Positions 19,625 through 31,338 of a stretch of 64,000 nucleotides of DNA are shown piece by piece. Position numbers and translations under genes: made by a program. A model generated the notes under the pieces. The model saw nothing but the letters and a program-made list of their open reading frames with translations, did no database searches and was not told the origin of the DNA. The stretch lies in assembly GCA_934045905.1 (NCBI GenBank), contig OW203768.1, positions 3,066,316-3,130,315 on the forward strand, read 5' to 3'. How positions within the stretch are numbered: position 1 is the first letter of the stretch; every line of letters starts with the position of its first letter. The stretch comes from Leuctra nigra. Its lineage: Eukaryota > Arthropoda > Insecta > Plecoptera > Leuctridae.

Positions 19625-19870
19625 AACTGCGTATAAAAATCTCTCGGGGCCAGTTCTTTATTAACAGTAGTGTCCAACAGTTGTCTTTGGTCATTTTCAA
19701 TTGTACCTTCAGTACATTCTTTGTGAAATTCTTTGATTGTTTTGTAAGCTTGTTGGAAAATGTTTTTTAATTGTTAAGTATAATTGTTTTGTACACCTGT
19801 AAAAAAAAAACATGATGAAGCCTACCGCACGGTAGCTGAAATATTGAGATTTTAAAATAAATATAGTATG
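19625..19870 (+). repeat. possible retroelement terminal segment
   Basis: A TATA-like GTATAAAAATCTCTC lies at ~19631. After an AT-rich stretch come ten As (19801-19810), the hairpin AGCCTACCGCACGGTAGCT (19819-19837), GAAATATTGAG, and then AATAAA at ~19856. The order TGATGA - hairpin - GAAA resembles a hammerhead-type core, but the base before TGATGA is A rather than the essential C. It is therefore probably inactive or only similar. Confidence 0.3.
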
Positions 19871-19892
19871 TGAAACGTAAAAAATGTATTTT

Positions 19893-20112
19893 ACCCTGTT
19901 TAATTTTAAACAGTTGATTAGGACTGTATTGCTATGGCAACAAACAATGAGATTCCTTGAACGACCGTTTAAACTTATTTACTAGCTTTAGCAGAGTAGG
20001 TATTGTAAACCTGGTCCTTAGTGGTCATTCTAGGAATATCATAGGCTGTTGCCATGCCCATCGAGTTTTAATCAACTGTTTAAATTTAGTCTAGATCATT
20101 GAAAATACCAGC
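19893..20112. mobile_element. MITE family D copy
   Basis: The ends TTTAAACAGTTGATTAGGAC and TTTTAATCAACTGTTTAAA are inverted. Internal TATTGCTATGGCAACA and CTGTTGCCATGCC are likewise inverted. Other copies are at 17741, 47017 and 50250. Confidence 0.6.
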
Positions 20113-20130
20113 TTTTTCAGCTTTTTGACA

Positions 20131-20837
20131 AAATATATAATTTAAACTGGAATTAATGTGCCAACACAATGGCAGATACGCAAATAAGATTAAAGAAAAT
20201 GTAAATTGTGGATGTAGAACAAAAGAAGTTCGTGCAGGATATGAACCTAACTGTCACAAGGTCGATATTATAACACTAAGACGATATAAAATGACCCTTA
20301 CAGTGCAATGATCAGCCACTGCACACGACGCTGATCCCGAGCGACGCATGGCTAATGAGACTCAACGCCAAGACATTTCAATCGCCTGCACTCGCTGCGT
20401 GTTACAGATGCAGGTGGTGCATTAGCGGGTGCATTATGCACACATTGACGACCAGATGCAGAGTGCAGGTACAGAGTCAGAGACATCTAGCGCCACTTAG
20501 CAGGGACACGAATAGATGCAAGACATTAAGGGCGACTAAGTGACAACAATAATTGATTAGTTGTATAACTCAGTAAAAAACAATTTTATGAATGAAGAAT
20601 TTCAGTTACATGTAATAAACAATTTTATTTATATTAAATTATTTGTGTCAACAATTTCAATATTCATTTTAAAATCTGCTTCAGAACAATAAATTATCAA
20701 ACTTTCACCAAAGAAACTAGTAATTTTGTAAATGAAAATAGTCATGGATCTGTAAAAACTTAGTTAAAAGCTTGGCTCAAATATTATCACGAGCAAAATA
20801 AGAACATGAATCATATAATTTTGAATTATTTTAGCTT
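20131..20837. other. unassigned sequence
   Basis: I see no supported feature. The region around 20340-20540 is GC-richer and lacks recognisable motifs. Confidence 0.4.
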
Positions 20838-20841
20838 TTAT

Positions 20842-20932
20842 TCCTACTTCCTATTTTTCCTATTTATTCCTATTCCTATTATTCCTATTTATTCCTATTT
20901 ATTCCTATTTTATTCCTACTATTCCTACTAAT
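20842..20932. repeat. (TATTCC)-type simple repeat
   Basis: These are irregular repeats of CTATTTATTCC and CTATTCC units over about 90 bases. Confidence 0.9.
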
Positions 20933-20983
20933 ATGTTCTTGAGGTGGCAATTTGCTGTAAACGTCGTAGGTGGTTGAAAATAA

Positions 20984-21790
20984 ACTAGGAAAACGCTCAG
21001 TGTAACGCGTTGATGAGCGAGCATGGGTACGTGCAAATTCTCGAACCGGAAATGCGTACACAACGAACGGAAAACATATACATCCATATTAAATTGATTA
21101 TGATATCAACTTAAAAGTGTATGCTTTTAATCGAAAATTTAAAATAGCATCTAAGCACCTGGTTCATAAAGCAAATCAGAATCAATTTTCAATTGGCCCT
21201 GGAAAACATTCATTTCGATACTTCATTACTGACAGATATTAAAAATATCAATAACATCATACGTTCTTAACTGATTGGGATGAAATTTTGTAAAATAAGA
21301 GACAATATTGGTCTTAATGATCATGCAAAATATGAGTTTGATCAGAATTATCGAAGACCGTTTTCATTTTTCAGCCTATCAGGAGATATTTATTTAAATT
21401 TTAACCAATGAATGGATTACAAAAAAAAATATGGTATGCAAACAGAGAAGGTTGGTTTTACATGTGTACAACATTTCAGCTCGATCAAAGAAAAACACTG
21501 ACCTGTATAGCCAAAATATGAGTTTGATCAGATTTATCGAAGACCAGTTTCATTTTTCAACCTACCATCAGGAGATGTTTATTTAAATTTTAGCCAATTG
21601 ATAAATTTCAAAAAAATTAGGGGTCAGCAAACAGAAAAGGTTGTCTCCACATGTGTGCAAAATTTCAGCTCGATCGAAGAAAAACTCTGACCTGTATAGC
21701 GTCAGTAAACGGGAAAAAAAAAAAAAAAAAAAAAAAAACAGAGGTCCGTGCCAAAAGAGCCAAAAGGAGAAGCTCGATTCGCTCGCTCAA
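20984..21790. repeat. dispersed repeat family J, copy 1
   Basis: It begins ACTAGGAAAACGCTCAGTGT and ends, after a 23-base A-run, in CAGAGGTCCGTGCC and GCTCGCTCAAT. Inside are two ~160-bp subrepeats sharing ATATGAGTTTGATCAG and AATTTCAGCTCGATC. GAGCGAGC near the left end and GCTCGCTC at the right end are inverted. A second copy follows after 62 bases. There is no long ORF and the element class is uncertain. Confidence 0.7.
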
Positions 21791-21852
21791 TCAAGTAACA
21801 CGTTTTACTAAGATGAGTCCAATCATCATAAATCAACTTAATTATTGTATGT

Positions 21853-23284
21853 ACTAGGAAAACGCTCAGTGTAACGCGTTGATGAGCGAGCACGGGTACG
21901 TGCAAATTCTGGAACCGGAAATGCGTACACAACGCACAGAAAACATATACAACCATATTGAATTGATTATGATCAGTGCTCGAAGTAGGAATTAAATAGT
22001 GGCGGTATGGTAACATAAGAATACCACGTGAGGGGGGGGGGGGTACGATATTAGATGAGGGTCCAGATTCCAGAATTACACTGACAACCATTGTCATGTC
22101 ATTAGTTAGATTAGTCTTTTACCTTGATGAAACAACTAAATTAAATAATGCATTTTACTTTATCTTGTAGTGGATGTTCATAGTTCATAGTTATGCTTGA
22201 AATATGCAGTCAAAAGATAACCATGAAATACGAGTAAATTAGAATATAAAATTACGTTAATGTCCAAGAATATCTGATTTTAAGTATTCCGTTTTTCTGA
22301 GAAGTAACAATATGAAATCAAATGTGTAAAGAAGAACCGGTATACCATACCGTCCCATACCGGCCCACTTCGAGCACTGATTATGATATCAACTTAAAAG
22401 TAGGTATATGCTTTTCATCGAAACTTTAAAATAGCATCTAAGCACCTGGTTCATAAAGCAAATCAGAATCAATTCAATTGGCACTGGAAAACATTCATTT
22501 CGATACTTCATTACTGACAGATATTAAAAATGTCAATAAGTTCAAACGTTCTTAACTGATTGAGATGAAATTTTGTAAAATAAGAGACAATATTGGTCTT
22601 AATGATCATGCAAAATATGAGTTTGATCAGAATTATCGAAGACCGTTTTCATTTTTCAGCCTATCAGGAGATATTTATTTAATTTTTAACCAATGAATGG
22701 ATTTCAAAAAAAAATATGGTGTGCAAACAGAGAAGGTTGGTTTTACATGTGTGCAAAATTTCAGCTCGATCAAAGAAAAACTCTGAGCTGTATAGCCAAA
22801 ATATGATTTTGATCAGATTTATCGAAGACCAGTTTCATTTTTCAACCTACCATCAGGAGATGTTTATTTAAATTTTAGCCAATTGATAAATTTCAAAAAA
22901 ATTTGGGGTCTGCAAACAGAAAAGTTTGTCTCTACATGTGTGCAAAATTTCAGCTCGATCGAGGAAAAACTCTAGACATGTACAGCCAAAATATGAGTTT
23001 GATCAGATTTGTCGAAGACCATTTTCACTTTTCAACCTATCAGGAGATGTTTATTTAAATTTTAACCAATCAGTAGATTTCAAAAAAATTAGGGTCTGCA
23101 ACGCCCAGAGAATGTCCAAACACGTGTGCAAAATTTCAGCTCGATCGAAGAAAAACTCTGATCTGTATATCGTCAGTAACAGAAAAAAACAAAAACAAAA
23201 AAACAAAAAAACAAAAAAAACAAAAAAAAACAGAGGTCCGTGCCAAATAAGCCAAAAGGAGACGCTCGCTTCGCTCGCTCAATA
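21853..23284. repeat. dispersed repeat family J, copy 2, interrupted by a hAT MITE
   Basis: It has the same start (ACTAGGAAAACGCTCAGTGT) and end (GCTCGCTTCGCTCGCTCAAT) as copy 1, but three internal subrepeats instead of two and a 406-bp insertion at 21974-22379. The A-run near the end is broken up by Cs. A diverged fragment with the same start occurs at 28980. Confidence 0.7.
21974..22379. mobile_element. non-autonomous hAT element (406 bp)
   Basis: The ends are CAGTGCTCGAAGTAGG and CCCACTTCGAGCACTG, with an 8-bp target duplication ATTATGAT at 21966-21973 and 22380-22387. Copy 1 of repeat J shows the uninterrupted target (ATTATGATATCAAC), confirming the insertion. A 12-base G-run lies near the left end. 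There is no ORF. Confidence 0.92.
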
Positions 23285-23289
23285 AAATC

Positions 23290-24204
23290 GCGATTGAGAA
23301 TATTAAAAAAATGACACAATACCGGGCAAAACAATTAGCAACTCACCATCAGAGCAGAAAGGTCAGAGTGGGAAACACCACGCAGTCCGATTCCGAATGT
23401 AGTAGATTATTACGTCCCGGCGTTATACACTGAATAATGCAGCGCACAACCCCGCATTGTTAATCGGAACGTGGGGTCCTATAAGCTTCTTTTGTTTTTA
23501 ACACCCTCCAGAGACAGCCAGGGGAGGGGGACACGAAAATTGCCATTTTTAAGTTCGTGAAATAAAAAAAACGTTTGGATTACTGAGGAGTTGTTGTAAT
23601 ATTCGAATTATGTGGAATCAAAATCTCCCTCTCTTTTCTGTGTGTGTTCACAAGGGATTATTTAATTTCAGATTTATTTATTTTTTCGCATGTTGGTTTC
23701 TTTTGTTGCGAGTCAACAAAGTTATAAACTCATGTTTATGGGCGGACTGCGGGTTTTATACGTCAGGTCGCTCTGTGGACGAATAATTTTGTTAACTGGA
23801 AATTAGAATCGAATCAAAGAGGGAAACATGTTTTTTTTGCCGTACTCAAAGGAAGGTTTTGGTCTAAAAGTCGTTGATTAGAAATTGGGCCTTCTGTTAA
23901 AATGAAGTTTTCAATTGTTCAAGACAAAAACACACTTACAACTAAATTCCAAAGTAGCCATGATTGATAAATAAAACAGAATACATATACAACTCGAGAA
24001 ATCAGTTGGCATTAATGCCACAATTAACAAAATATGAACAATAAATTGCGAGAATTTTCAGTCTATTTATCAGTCTATACTTCAAATACTACTTAAGAGT
24101 TGTTAAATTGCTATTTATCACCACACTATCAGCACACATAAGTACAAATTGAAAAAGTTCTGAAAGAATTAGTGCTATCAAGAATTCATGCATCGCCTTT
24201 GTAA
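23290..24204. other. unassigned AT-rich sequence
   Basis: I see no supported feature. Confidence 0.4.
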
Positions 24205-24262
24205 CGGAGTTTAACGTCGCACTGTTCTGCAACTAGACTAATAAGGTAGGGAACCTTCCCCG
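24205..24262 (-). mobile_element. SINE 3' fragment
   Basis: GTTTAACGTCGCACTGTTCT followed by GCAAC.AGACTAATA.G is the reverse of the SINE 3' part. Confidence 0.5.
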
Positions 24263-24344
24263 CATTCCCCTCCTCGTATCCGACATTTCCCGACACCATT
24301 TCATCCCGTCCTCTCACAAGTGTGAACCCCGTCGCTAATCCGCG

Positions 24345-24530
24345 CCGGTGGATTCAAATCCCCGCTCTGCTCGGGAGCAGCGTGCCATTAGAGGCGCCAC
24401 CCCCCGGCCACCATTAGAGGCGCCACCCCCGGCTACCTGTGGGCGCCCCGGCGGCGCTCCTCGGACGCGTGACGCCATGAGCAGGGAACGTGGGGAGAAA
24501 ACTCAAGCGGGCTCTTTGTTCTCGGCGTTA
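24345..24530. repeat. GC-rich stretch with short direct duplication
   Basis: ATTAGAGGCGCCACCCCC occurs twice in tandem (24388-24430), inside a CpG-rich segment preceded by a B-box-like GGATTCAAATCCCC. It may be a degenerate tRNA-derived repeat. Confidence 0.4.
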
Positions 24531-25229
24531 TGAAGATGTTGGTTTAAAACTTCACGCGGCGGAGAGCTGGACGTTGTAGAAGAGGGGTCGATTCCCTAAG
24601 CCGTTTCCGATGGAATGGAATCGGACTGATTCCGTTTCTTTTCCATCAGAATTGAAGTTACAAAATAGGGGTCATGTGCGATACTGATACAGTGACGTAA
24701 ATGTAATAATCAAATTCTACAATAGCCTGAATAACATGGATCAGTGATATAACAACATTATTCTCGAGAATTGTAATGACAAGCATTACATTTAACTCGT
24801 CTTTTGGGTCCGATTCGAAAAAATTATTTGTGGTTTCAGAATGTCAGGTATTTCACGGAGCATTTGAGGTTTAAAACATTTCTAAAACGTACAGAAATAG
24901 TTCAGTGACGATGTATCACGAATTTATAACATAGATTTATCTTGGCTCTTTTCTTATTTATAACAATTACTTTCTTTAAATGATCTCAATTCGTCTATAA
25001 GAACTGTCCGACTGATCATCGGATAGTTCTTATTTTACCGCCATGTCAAAACAAGATCCACGATGAGAAAATAACAACAAAAGACGTAATGAAACACGCG
25101 GAAAGTTGAAAATTAAACCAAATCATCACACCATTATTTAAAACCCGCAGCAAACATCAAGGACTTGAACCCCGTTGAATTCATAAAAATATTAAAATGT
25201 CAGCGCGCGTGAGTATCTTTGAGTCTCCT
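24531..25229. other. unassigned AT-rich sequence
   Basis: I see no supported feature. AGAACTGTCCG and CGGATAGTTCT near 25000-25031 form a small hairpin. Confidence 0.4.
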
Positions 25230-25231
25230 AT

Positions 25232-26296
25232 GCGCGAGCCCTCCTAATGGCCGTGCACGCGCTAGAGAGGTCCAGGAGACCGTGTGTAGCGCACGCCGAG
25301 GACTCCTAATGGCCGTGCACGCGCTAGAGAGGTCCAGGAGACCGTGTGTAGCGCCCGCCAAGGACTCCTAATGGCCGTGCACGCGCTAGAGAGGTCCAGG
25401 AGACCGTGTGTAGCGCCCGCCAAGGACTCCTAATGGCCGTGCACGCGCTAGAGAGGTCCAGGAGACCGTGTGTAGCGCAAGCCGAGGACTCCTAATGGCC
25501 GTGCACGCGCTAGATAGGTCCAGGAGACCGTGTGTAACGCCCGCCAAGGACTCCTAATGGCCGTGCACGCGCTAGAGAGGTCCAGGAGACCGTGTGTAAC
25601 GCCCGCCAAGGACTCCTAATGGCCGTGCACGCGCTAGAGAGGTCCAGGAGACCGTGTGTAGCGCACGCCGAGGACTCCTAATGGCCGTGCACGCGCTAGA
25701 GAGGTCCAGGAGACCGTGTGTAACGCCCGCCAAGGACTCCTAATGGCCGTGCACGCGCTATAGAGAGGTCCAGGAGACCGTGTGTAACGCCCGCCAAGGA
25801 CTCCTAATGGCCGTGCACGCGCTAGAGAGGTCCAGGAGACCGTGTGTAACGCCCGCCAAGGACTCCTAATGGCCGTGCACGCGCTAGAGAGGTCCAGGAG
25901 ACCGTGTGTAACGCCCGCCAAGGACTCCTAATGGCCGTGCACGCGCTAGAGAGGTCCAGGAGACTGTGTGTAACGCCCGCCAAGGACTCCTAATGGCCGT
26001 GCACGCGCTAGAGAGGTCCAGGAGACCGTGTGTAGCGCCCGCCAAGGACTCCTAATGGCCGTGCACGCGCTAGAGAGGTCCAGGAGACCGTGTGTAGCGC
26101 CCGCCAAGGACTCCTAATGGCCGTGCACGCGCTAGAGAGGTCCAGGAGACCGTGTGTAACGCCCGCCAAGGACTCCTAATGGCCGTGCACGCGCTAGAGA
26201 GGTCCAGGAGACCGTGTGTAACGCCCGCCAAGGACTCCTAATGGCCGTGCACGCGCTAGAGAGGTCCAGGAAATGTGTGCAGAGCACGCCGAGGAT
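25232..26296. repeat. 62-bp minisatellite, 17 units
   Basis: The unit contains GACTCCTAATGGCCGTGCAC, GCGCTAGAGAGGTCCAGGAG and ACCGTGTGTAGCGC. The period is 62 bases except one unit with a 2-base TA insertion (~25760). The variable segment is GTAGCGCACGCCGAG versus GTAACGCCCGCCAAG. Because 62 is not a multiple of three, the periodic minus-strand ORFs rotate through frames and are not proteins. Confidence 0.97.
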
Positions 26297-26384
26297 AAGC
26301 CGACGTGATTCGGGTTCCCGACTGAGGGTTGAAAACACTGCGGCCGGGTAATTAATTACCCCGCGCTCGCTGCAATGACATCTC

Positions 26385-26495
26385 TTTCTCTGGACGCTGT
26401 CACAGAGAGCTCGGCTCAGTGACGTCACATGTCTGTTCTCTCTGATGATACGTCGTCGCTCGCGGCAGAGTTCCAACCAATCGCAGAGCAATTAG
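26385..26495. promoter_or_regulatory. promoter-like patch: CRE plus CCAAT
   Basis: CAGTGACGTCACATG contains a perfect CRE (26420-26427), and AACCAATCGCAG (a CCAAT box) follows 50 bases later in a CpG-containing stretch just beyond the minisatellite. No transcription unit can be attached to it. Confidence 0.25.
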
Positions 26496-26499
26496 CGCG

Positions 26500-28974
26500 A
26501 GGAAATATTTGTTTTATATCATATTTAATAAAAAGTAAACAGATGATAGTAAGGGAATGTGTACTTAAGGAACATGTCCAGTGGGTTGATTTTGTTTCTA
26601 GTTGTCATTTGCAAATGGAGACACGTTATGCAGGCATACTCGAAAACATTTCAACGAATGTCATATCCCCCCGCACTTGCCTACGAAGTTTTCAAACGAA
26701 CTTTTAATGTTAGTTTGTTTTTTTATCGTCTTCAATAACATTGAAACATTAAATGGGGTACCTCAATTAAATTCTGAGAAACAGTTGAATTTCGACAATA
26801 GTCCTATACTCTATATTGGAAGTGGAAAAAAGGCGCGCCTTCTATTTTTTCCCCTCGATTTAAAATATGTTCCCAAAATATATCATACATTGGTACAAAT
26901 TTTCTGGGTTTCCCATAAAAACAATACAAATATAAAACATTTACTGCCAAACTTAATTGCATTTTCACGACAAACATCACTAAAATTATTTCAACCTTAA
27001 TCACATCAATTAAACTTTGCAAAAATCTAAATTTCAACTAATCACTTCTCATATTTTAGGATTAACTTGTATTGAGGTCGATGTCTTCATCAAATTCAGC
27101 GTACTCTTAAAAAGAACAAACAAGCAACCGCAAAAGTTTCTTCCCTTTTACTTCAACCAACAGCAACTCTTCTTGTACTTCTGCTGCACAAAATAGCAAC
27201 GAGAAAATAACAACACTGGCCCAGATAAGTAATCTACTCGATAGAAACTTGTTCAAACAAGTCCAACCCACGGTATAGAGCAGTAACATGGGCTTTGACC
27301 ACGTTTGAAACGCACGAGTACTTTCTGCACCTCGTCTATTCCTTGTTTGCAATGAGTGAGAAGCTGAGCAGATGTTTACCGGGCCGATGAATGCCCACTA
27401 TCAGTTAGCTGTCAGTGCGGCAGATCTACCAACCCCCGCCTAATTCAACTAAGATTATTCCCACCAACTTCTGCATCGCGGCCGGGAAAATAATATATTA
27501 TCATAGCTCGGCGCCGCGGGCGGAGAAGACCCAAGGTAAACAAATAATCCGAGTTAATCCTAAACACATAATCCGTTTAGCAAACTTTTCGAGAAAATAA
27601 CGCTTCGGGATATAAATCTTTGGTAAGTTGGTACATAGCTTTCAACCTCCGCTGTTGGTTTTTATACAGGTGGTTGACTTGGATTTCAGAGAAGTATGAA
27701 AAATGTCAAGGGATTTTGTGAATAAAGTTTAACGCCAGTGGAGTAGAAAATCTGGAGGAATTTACTGAAAGATTATTTTTAGTTAGCTTCTAATACCCTG
27801 AAAATTCCGCACTGAGATTCTATAATTTAACGGTCTTTATGATAATACTGGAACCGATTTCCTGTTTTCCAAAGTAGAAAGTTCTGCTTCGATCTTAGTC
27901 TAATGACTTTAGTTTAAATAAGTAATTAGTAGATACCGTAAAGAGCCAATTTGTCAAGATATAAATAACAAAACCAATGCGATTTCTCGAAACAAATCGA
28001 GTTTATTGAAATATGCTGGTCTACAAATGGTGTCAGGAGTGGGACATTCTGTTTTCAGACATTTGCCTCAGAACAGGATTATCGGTAATATTTTATGTAG
28101 ACAGAATGAAGTACTATAGAACGCATTTTTACGCATTTTTTGCTATTTTAATCTACACATGGCAGCAGACGTAGAATTAAAAAAAATCATATATGGACGA
28201 AGAACGCAGATATTTAGTTTTGAAGTAATTCTGAGTATTTCCAAAAGTGTTCAAGTTCTTCACAATGCACCGGTCTGTTTCCTTTCCAAGTGTTTTCCTT
28301 ATAGTTTCCTAATATACAACATTATTAAATGCAGCTTCCCCCCTAAAGCGAGGATTGTATACGCTTCAATTACGTTAATATCACATAACATTAACAAATA
28401 TTCTCTAATCAAAGAGTTAGTTAAAAATCAGTTCAATCTTTTCCCAGCTTGTCGAAATCGTCAATCAGGAACGTATATCGGTGGCTGCTTAAAGTTCACC
28501 TCACAAGCCAGTGATTTGTTTGCATTGTAAACGAGACTGACTGTTCATTTCAAGTCAACTTGTAATCTGCATCACAACCAAGACAATAGAGCAAATAAAA
28601 TATCACCCAGTAGCGGTTATAAAGCGCGACTTGAATGCAGTGTAAAAACCGTGAAAAGCCAATGATGAATGAAGGCAAAGTTTTCACCGACTACGTAAAC
28701 TAAGAACTCTTACCGCATTGTGGCGCCACCGAACACGAGCATCTAGCAAGAAAGTTCGCAATTACAAGAATTGCTTTTGTTCTTCGTCTTTGGCCTCGGT
28801 AGAAGCATTCAGATATTTTAATTGCTTTGAACAAAACCACGACGGGGAAAATAATTAGATTAAATCAAATGCGGTTAAAATTAGATCTTGTTGCAATGCG
28901 AACGAACACGGCCAATTATAAAGAACTCGGTGTAGATTAGGGGTTTCTTTTCAGCAAAGAACAACATGACACAG
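26500..28974. other. long unassigned AT-rich stretch
   Basis: Several ORFs of 60-132 codons occur, but none has recognisable domains, splice context or codon regularity. I see no repeat that recurs in this window. Confidence 0.45.
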
Positions 28975-28975
28975 A

Positions 28976-29295
28976 CTTGGGAAAACGCTCAGTGTGATAA
29001 GCGAGCCATTGTATTCGATGCGAACTGTGAAACTTACTACTCAATAGACCTTGGAAGCAGATGCGAAAACAAGCCTATTGATTAGCAAGTGATCAAGGTG
29101 CGGTGCTTATTGAAACAAATGTGTCAAATATTTTTTTTTAAATATAAAAATGATGATAACATGACTGATTTGGCCGAAAATGTATAAAATCTGATAAAAT
29201 TGTGGTCACAATGACCATGCAAAATTTGAATGAACGATAAAAAAAATCATTTTCCAGCCAATCACACAACTTAACTCAAAAACTGAACACGTGTG
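28976..29295. repeat. diverged fragment of repeat family J
   Basis: GGGAAAACGCTCAGTGTGAT followed by AAGCGAGCC matches the J start. TGTATAAAATCTGATAAAAT, ACAATGACCATGCAAAAT and CAGCCAATCA mirror J internal parts at lower identity. Confidence 0.45.
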
Positions 29296-29588
29296 ACCGC
29301 TGTATGCAAAACACATGTCACTCGCGATCAGGTAATTCCAAAGGCAAGCAACCTCGGCTTTCAGCCCTCGCTGCAGAAGAGTGCGTCATTAACGGCCGAG
29401 TAACCGGATCGCAGATCGCAAGAAGCGATCCAGACAGTCTACATTGCACAACAGTTCAAGTGAGAATCAATTTGCAAGCGTATCGCCGCGCGATGTAAAC
29501 GCCTCGCCAGAGATTCCAATTAAATTAGCCAGAACGCGCGAGATCTGCGTGTTGAACAAACTCCGACTAAACGAGTTCCTTGCTCCGA

Positions 29589-29662
29589 GGGGGGGGGGGG
29601 GGGGGGGGGGGGTGATTGACGGCTTATCAGTCATTCCTCGAGCAGGGGGGGGGGGGGGGGGG
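29589..29662. repeat. two long poly-G tracts
   Basis: There are 24 consecutive Gs at 29589-29612 and 18 at 29645-29662, separated by 32 bases. These are strong G-quadruplex candidates and could also be assembly-unstable. Confidence 0.95.
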
Positions 29663-29683
29663 TGAACAATCTTTTAATAGAGT

Positions 29684-29870
29684 GTTGAGCGCCGCACTCT
29701 TCTGCAACAAAGCTAATGGCGAGAAGTTCAAGTCGTGGCATATTATAGTCGGGCACCTTCCCAGCATTTGCCTACCGACTGAGTGAAACCGTTTTGGACG
29801 GCTGCGGGAAATGAACCCGGGCCTCCGGAATGCCTAAGTCAACCTGATCCGTTTTATTAGAGCAATAACT
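29684..29870 (-). mobile_element. SINE copy, diverged
   Basis: In reverse it shows GCATTCCGGAGGCCCGGGTTC, a mutated B-box region, GGCAAATGCTGGGAAGGTGC and the 3' part with CATTAGC and GCAGAAGAGTGCGGCG. There is no A-tail. Confidence 0.65.
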
Positions 29871-30028
29871 CGCTTCACAATCGAATTACATTAAACAACG
29901 TTCGGGCCGACTTATATCTTAAAATGCCGTATGATGGCCGGTAAGTCTGATGCGTTGTTTTCATTAAATATTGAACAAAAACCGCGAAGTTTTATCGTTG
30001 CTAATGCCATGGGTTCTGAAAGCTCTCA

Positions 30029-30283
30029 TTTTTTTGTCTGGGGCTTAACGTCGCACTGTTCTGCAGCGAGGCTAATGGTGACGGATGAATGATTATGATG
30101 ATGATTGGGAGATGATGGTGGAGATTAGGTAAGGATGGAAGTTGGGAAGGAGGCGGTCGTGGCCTATTACTAGGGTACCTTCCCAGCATTTGCCTGCCGA
30201 CTGAGGAAAACCACGAAAAAACCCCAGTGAGGAAGGACGGCCGCGGGAATCGAACCCGGGCCTCCGGAATACAAGTTGTTCCG
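30029..30283 (-). mobile_element. recent SINE insertion with 14-bp TSD
   Basis: The 14-mer TCTGAAAGCTCTCA at 30015-30028 is repeated exactly at 30284-30297. In minus orientation the element starts CGGAACAACTTGTATTCCGG and continues to a perfect B box. It ends GTTAAGCCCCAGAC plus seven As. Compared with the copy at 6106 it lacks about 26 bases of the head, including the A-box part. Confidence 0.92.
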
Positions 30284-30297
30284 TCTGAAAGCTCTCA

Positions 30298-31338
30298 AGA
30301 AAATACGAGTAACCCTAATTTAACAATATTATTATTATGAATAAATGTCCGGAACCTCTAGTTATAAACATAAGGTCATAATAATAACTTCATATGCATT
30401 TAACATGCTTATTCCAGATTTATTTTGATAAAATACTATGTTTAATCTCATACTATTTGATACTACATCATATTGATTAATTAATCCCCTAGACATGCAA
30501 ATCGTAAAGCATGAAAAAAAACTACAAAATAAACGATTTCGCGTACAAAAAAAAATATATGTTATCTGAAAATCTGGCGCCATTCCGCACCGGAACACCC
30601 AACCGACCACGTTTTCCACGTCCAGTCTAATAAGTCACGTATCCCCATCAGCTCGGCGAACACCCGCGCGATAACCTATTTAGCACAGCCCGGATCACGC
30701 CACCATCGTTATTATACATGCAGGTATTTTTGCGTTTTCTTTGCATTTTCCACCAGCGTCTCGGAGGTAATATTTGACTTTGCCGGTATCTCGGGGCGCT
30801 GTAATTTCCGATTAGCCGCGCCACATTTCCCCGACACGCATATTGCTGCTGTGTGATGGAACATGGGGGGGGGGGGGGGGGGGCAGTAAACAATACATTT
30901 ACTTAAGGTTTGGATTGTGGCTGAAATAAAATACTTTCGAGTGTTAAAACCGCGTGGAGTTTCTCAGAAAGTCATTACCATTTTATTGCCGACGACTAGA
31001 TTTTAGTGAAATAAAAAGACAGTATAAAGCACATATTTTTAATCTACGGTGGTAAAACAAAGCATTAGTTCGGATTTTTTAACGTTAACTATGCCATACA
31101 AAATGGCGTACTTGCTACCGACTTTCCTCACAGCGACATTCTTCAAAACGTTCTTCTTTACGAGTCACACTGTTTGCGGAATTCGCGCTGATAAAAACGC
31201 TGATTAAAACCTGATATCGTTGCCAGTGGCATACTTCCTACTCTTTCCTACATGCTGCAGCGTGGCATATATTACTGATGCGCTCTTTTCAGGCATATCT
31301 TCGACTGTTTCGACTGAGTTCAACACTTTCTCTTTGCT
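30298..31338. other. unassigned sequence with a 19-base G-run
   Basis: The G-run is at 30865-30883. I see no supported gene. Confidence 0.4.

Noticed and set aside
25634..26491. Minus ORFs of 95 and 119 codons with repeated RSPWRALHTVSW-type segments
   Set aside because: They are translations of the 62-bp minisatellite, with the frame rotating between units.
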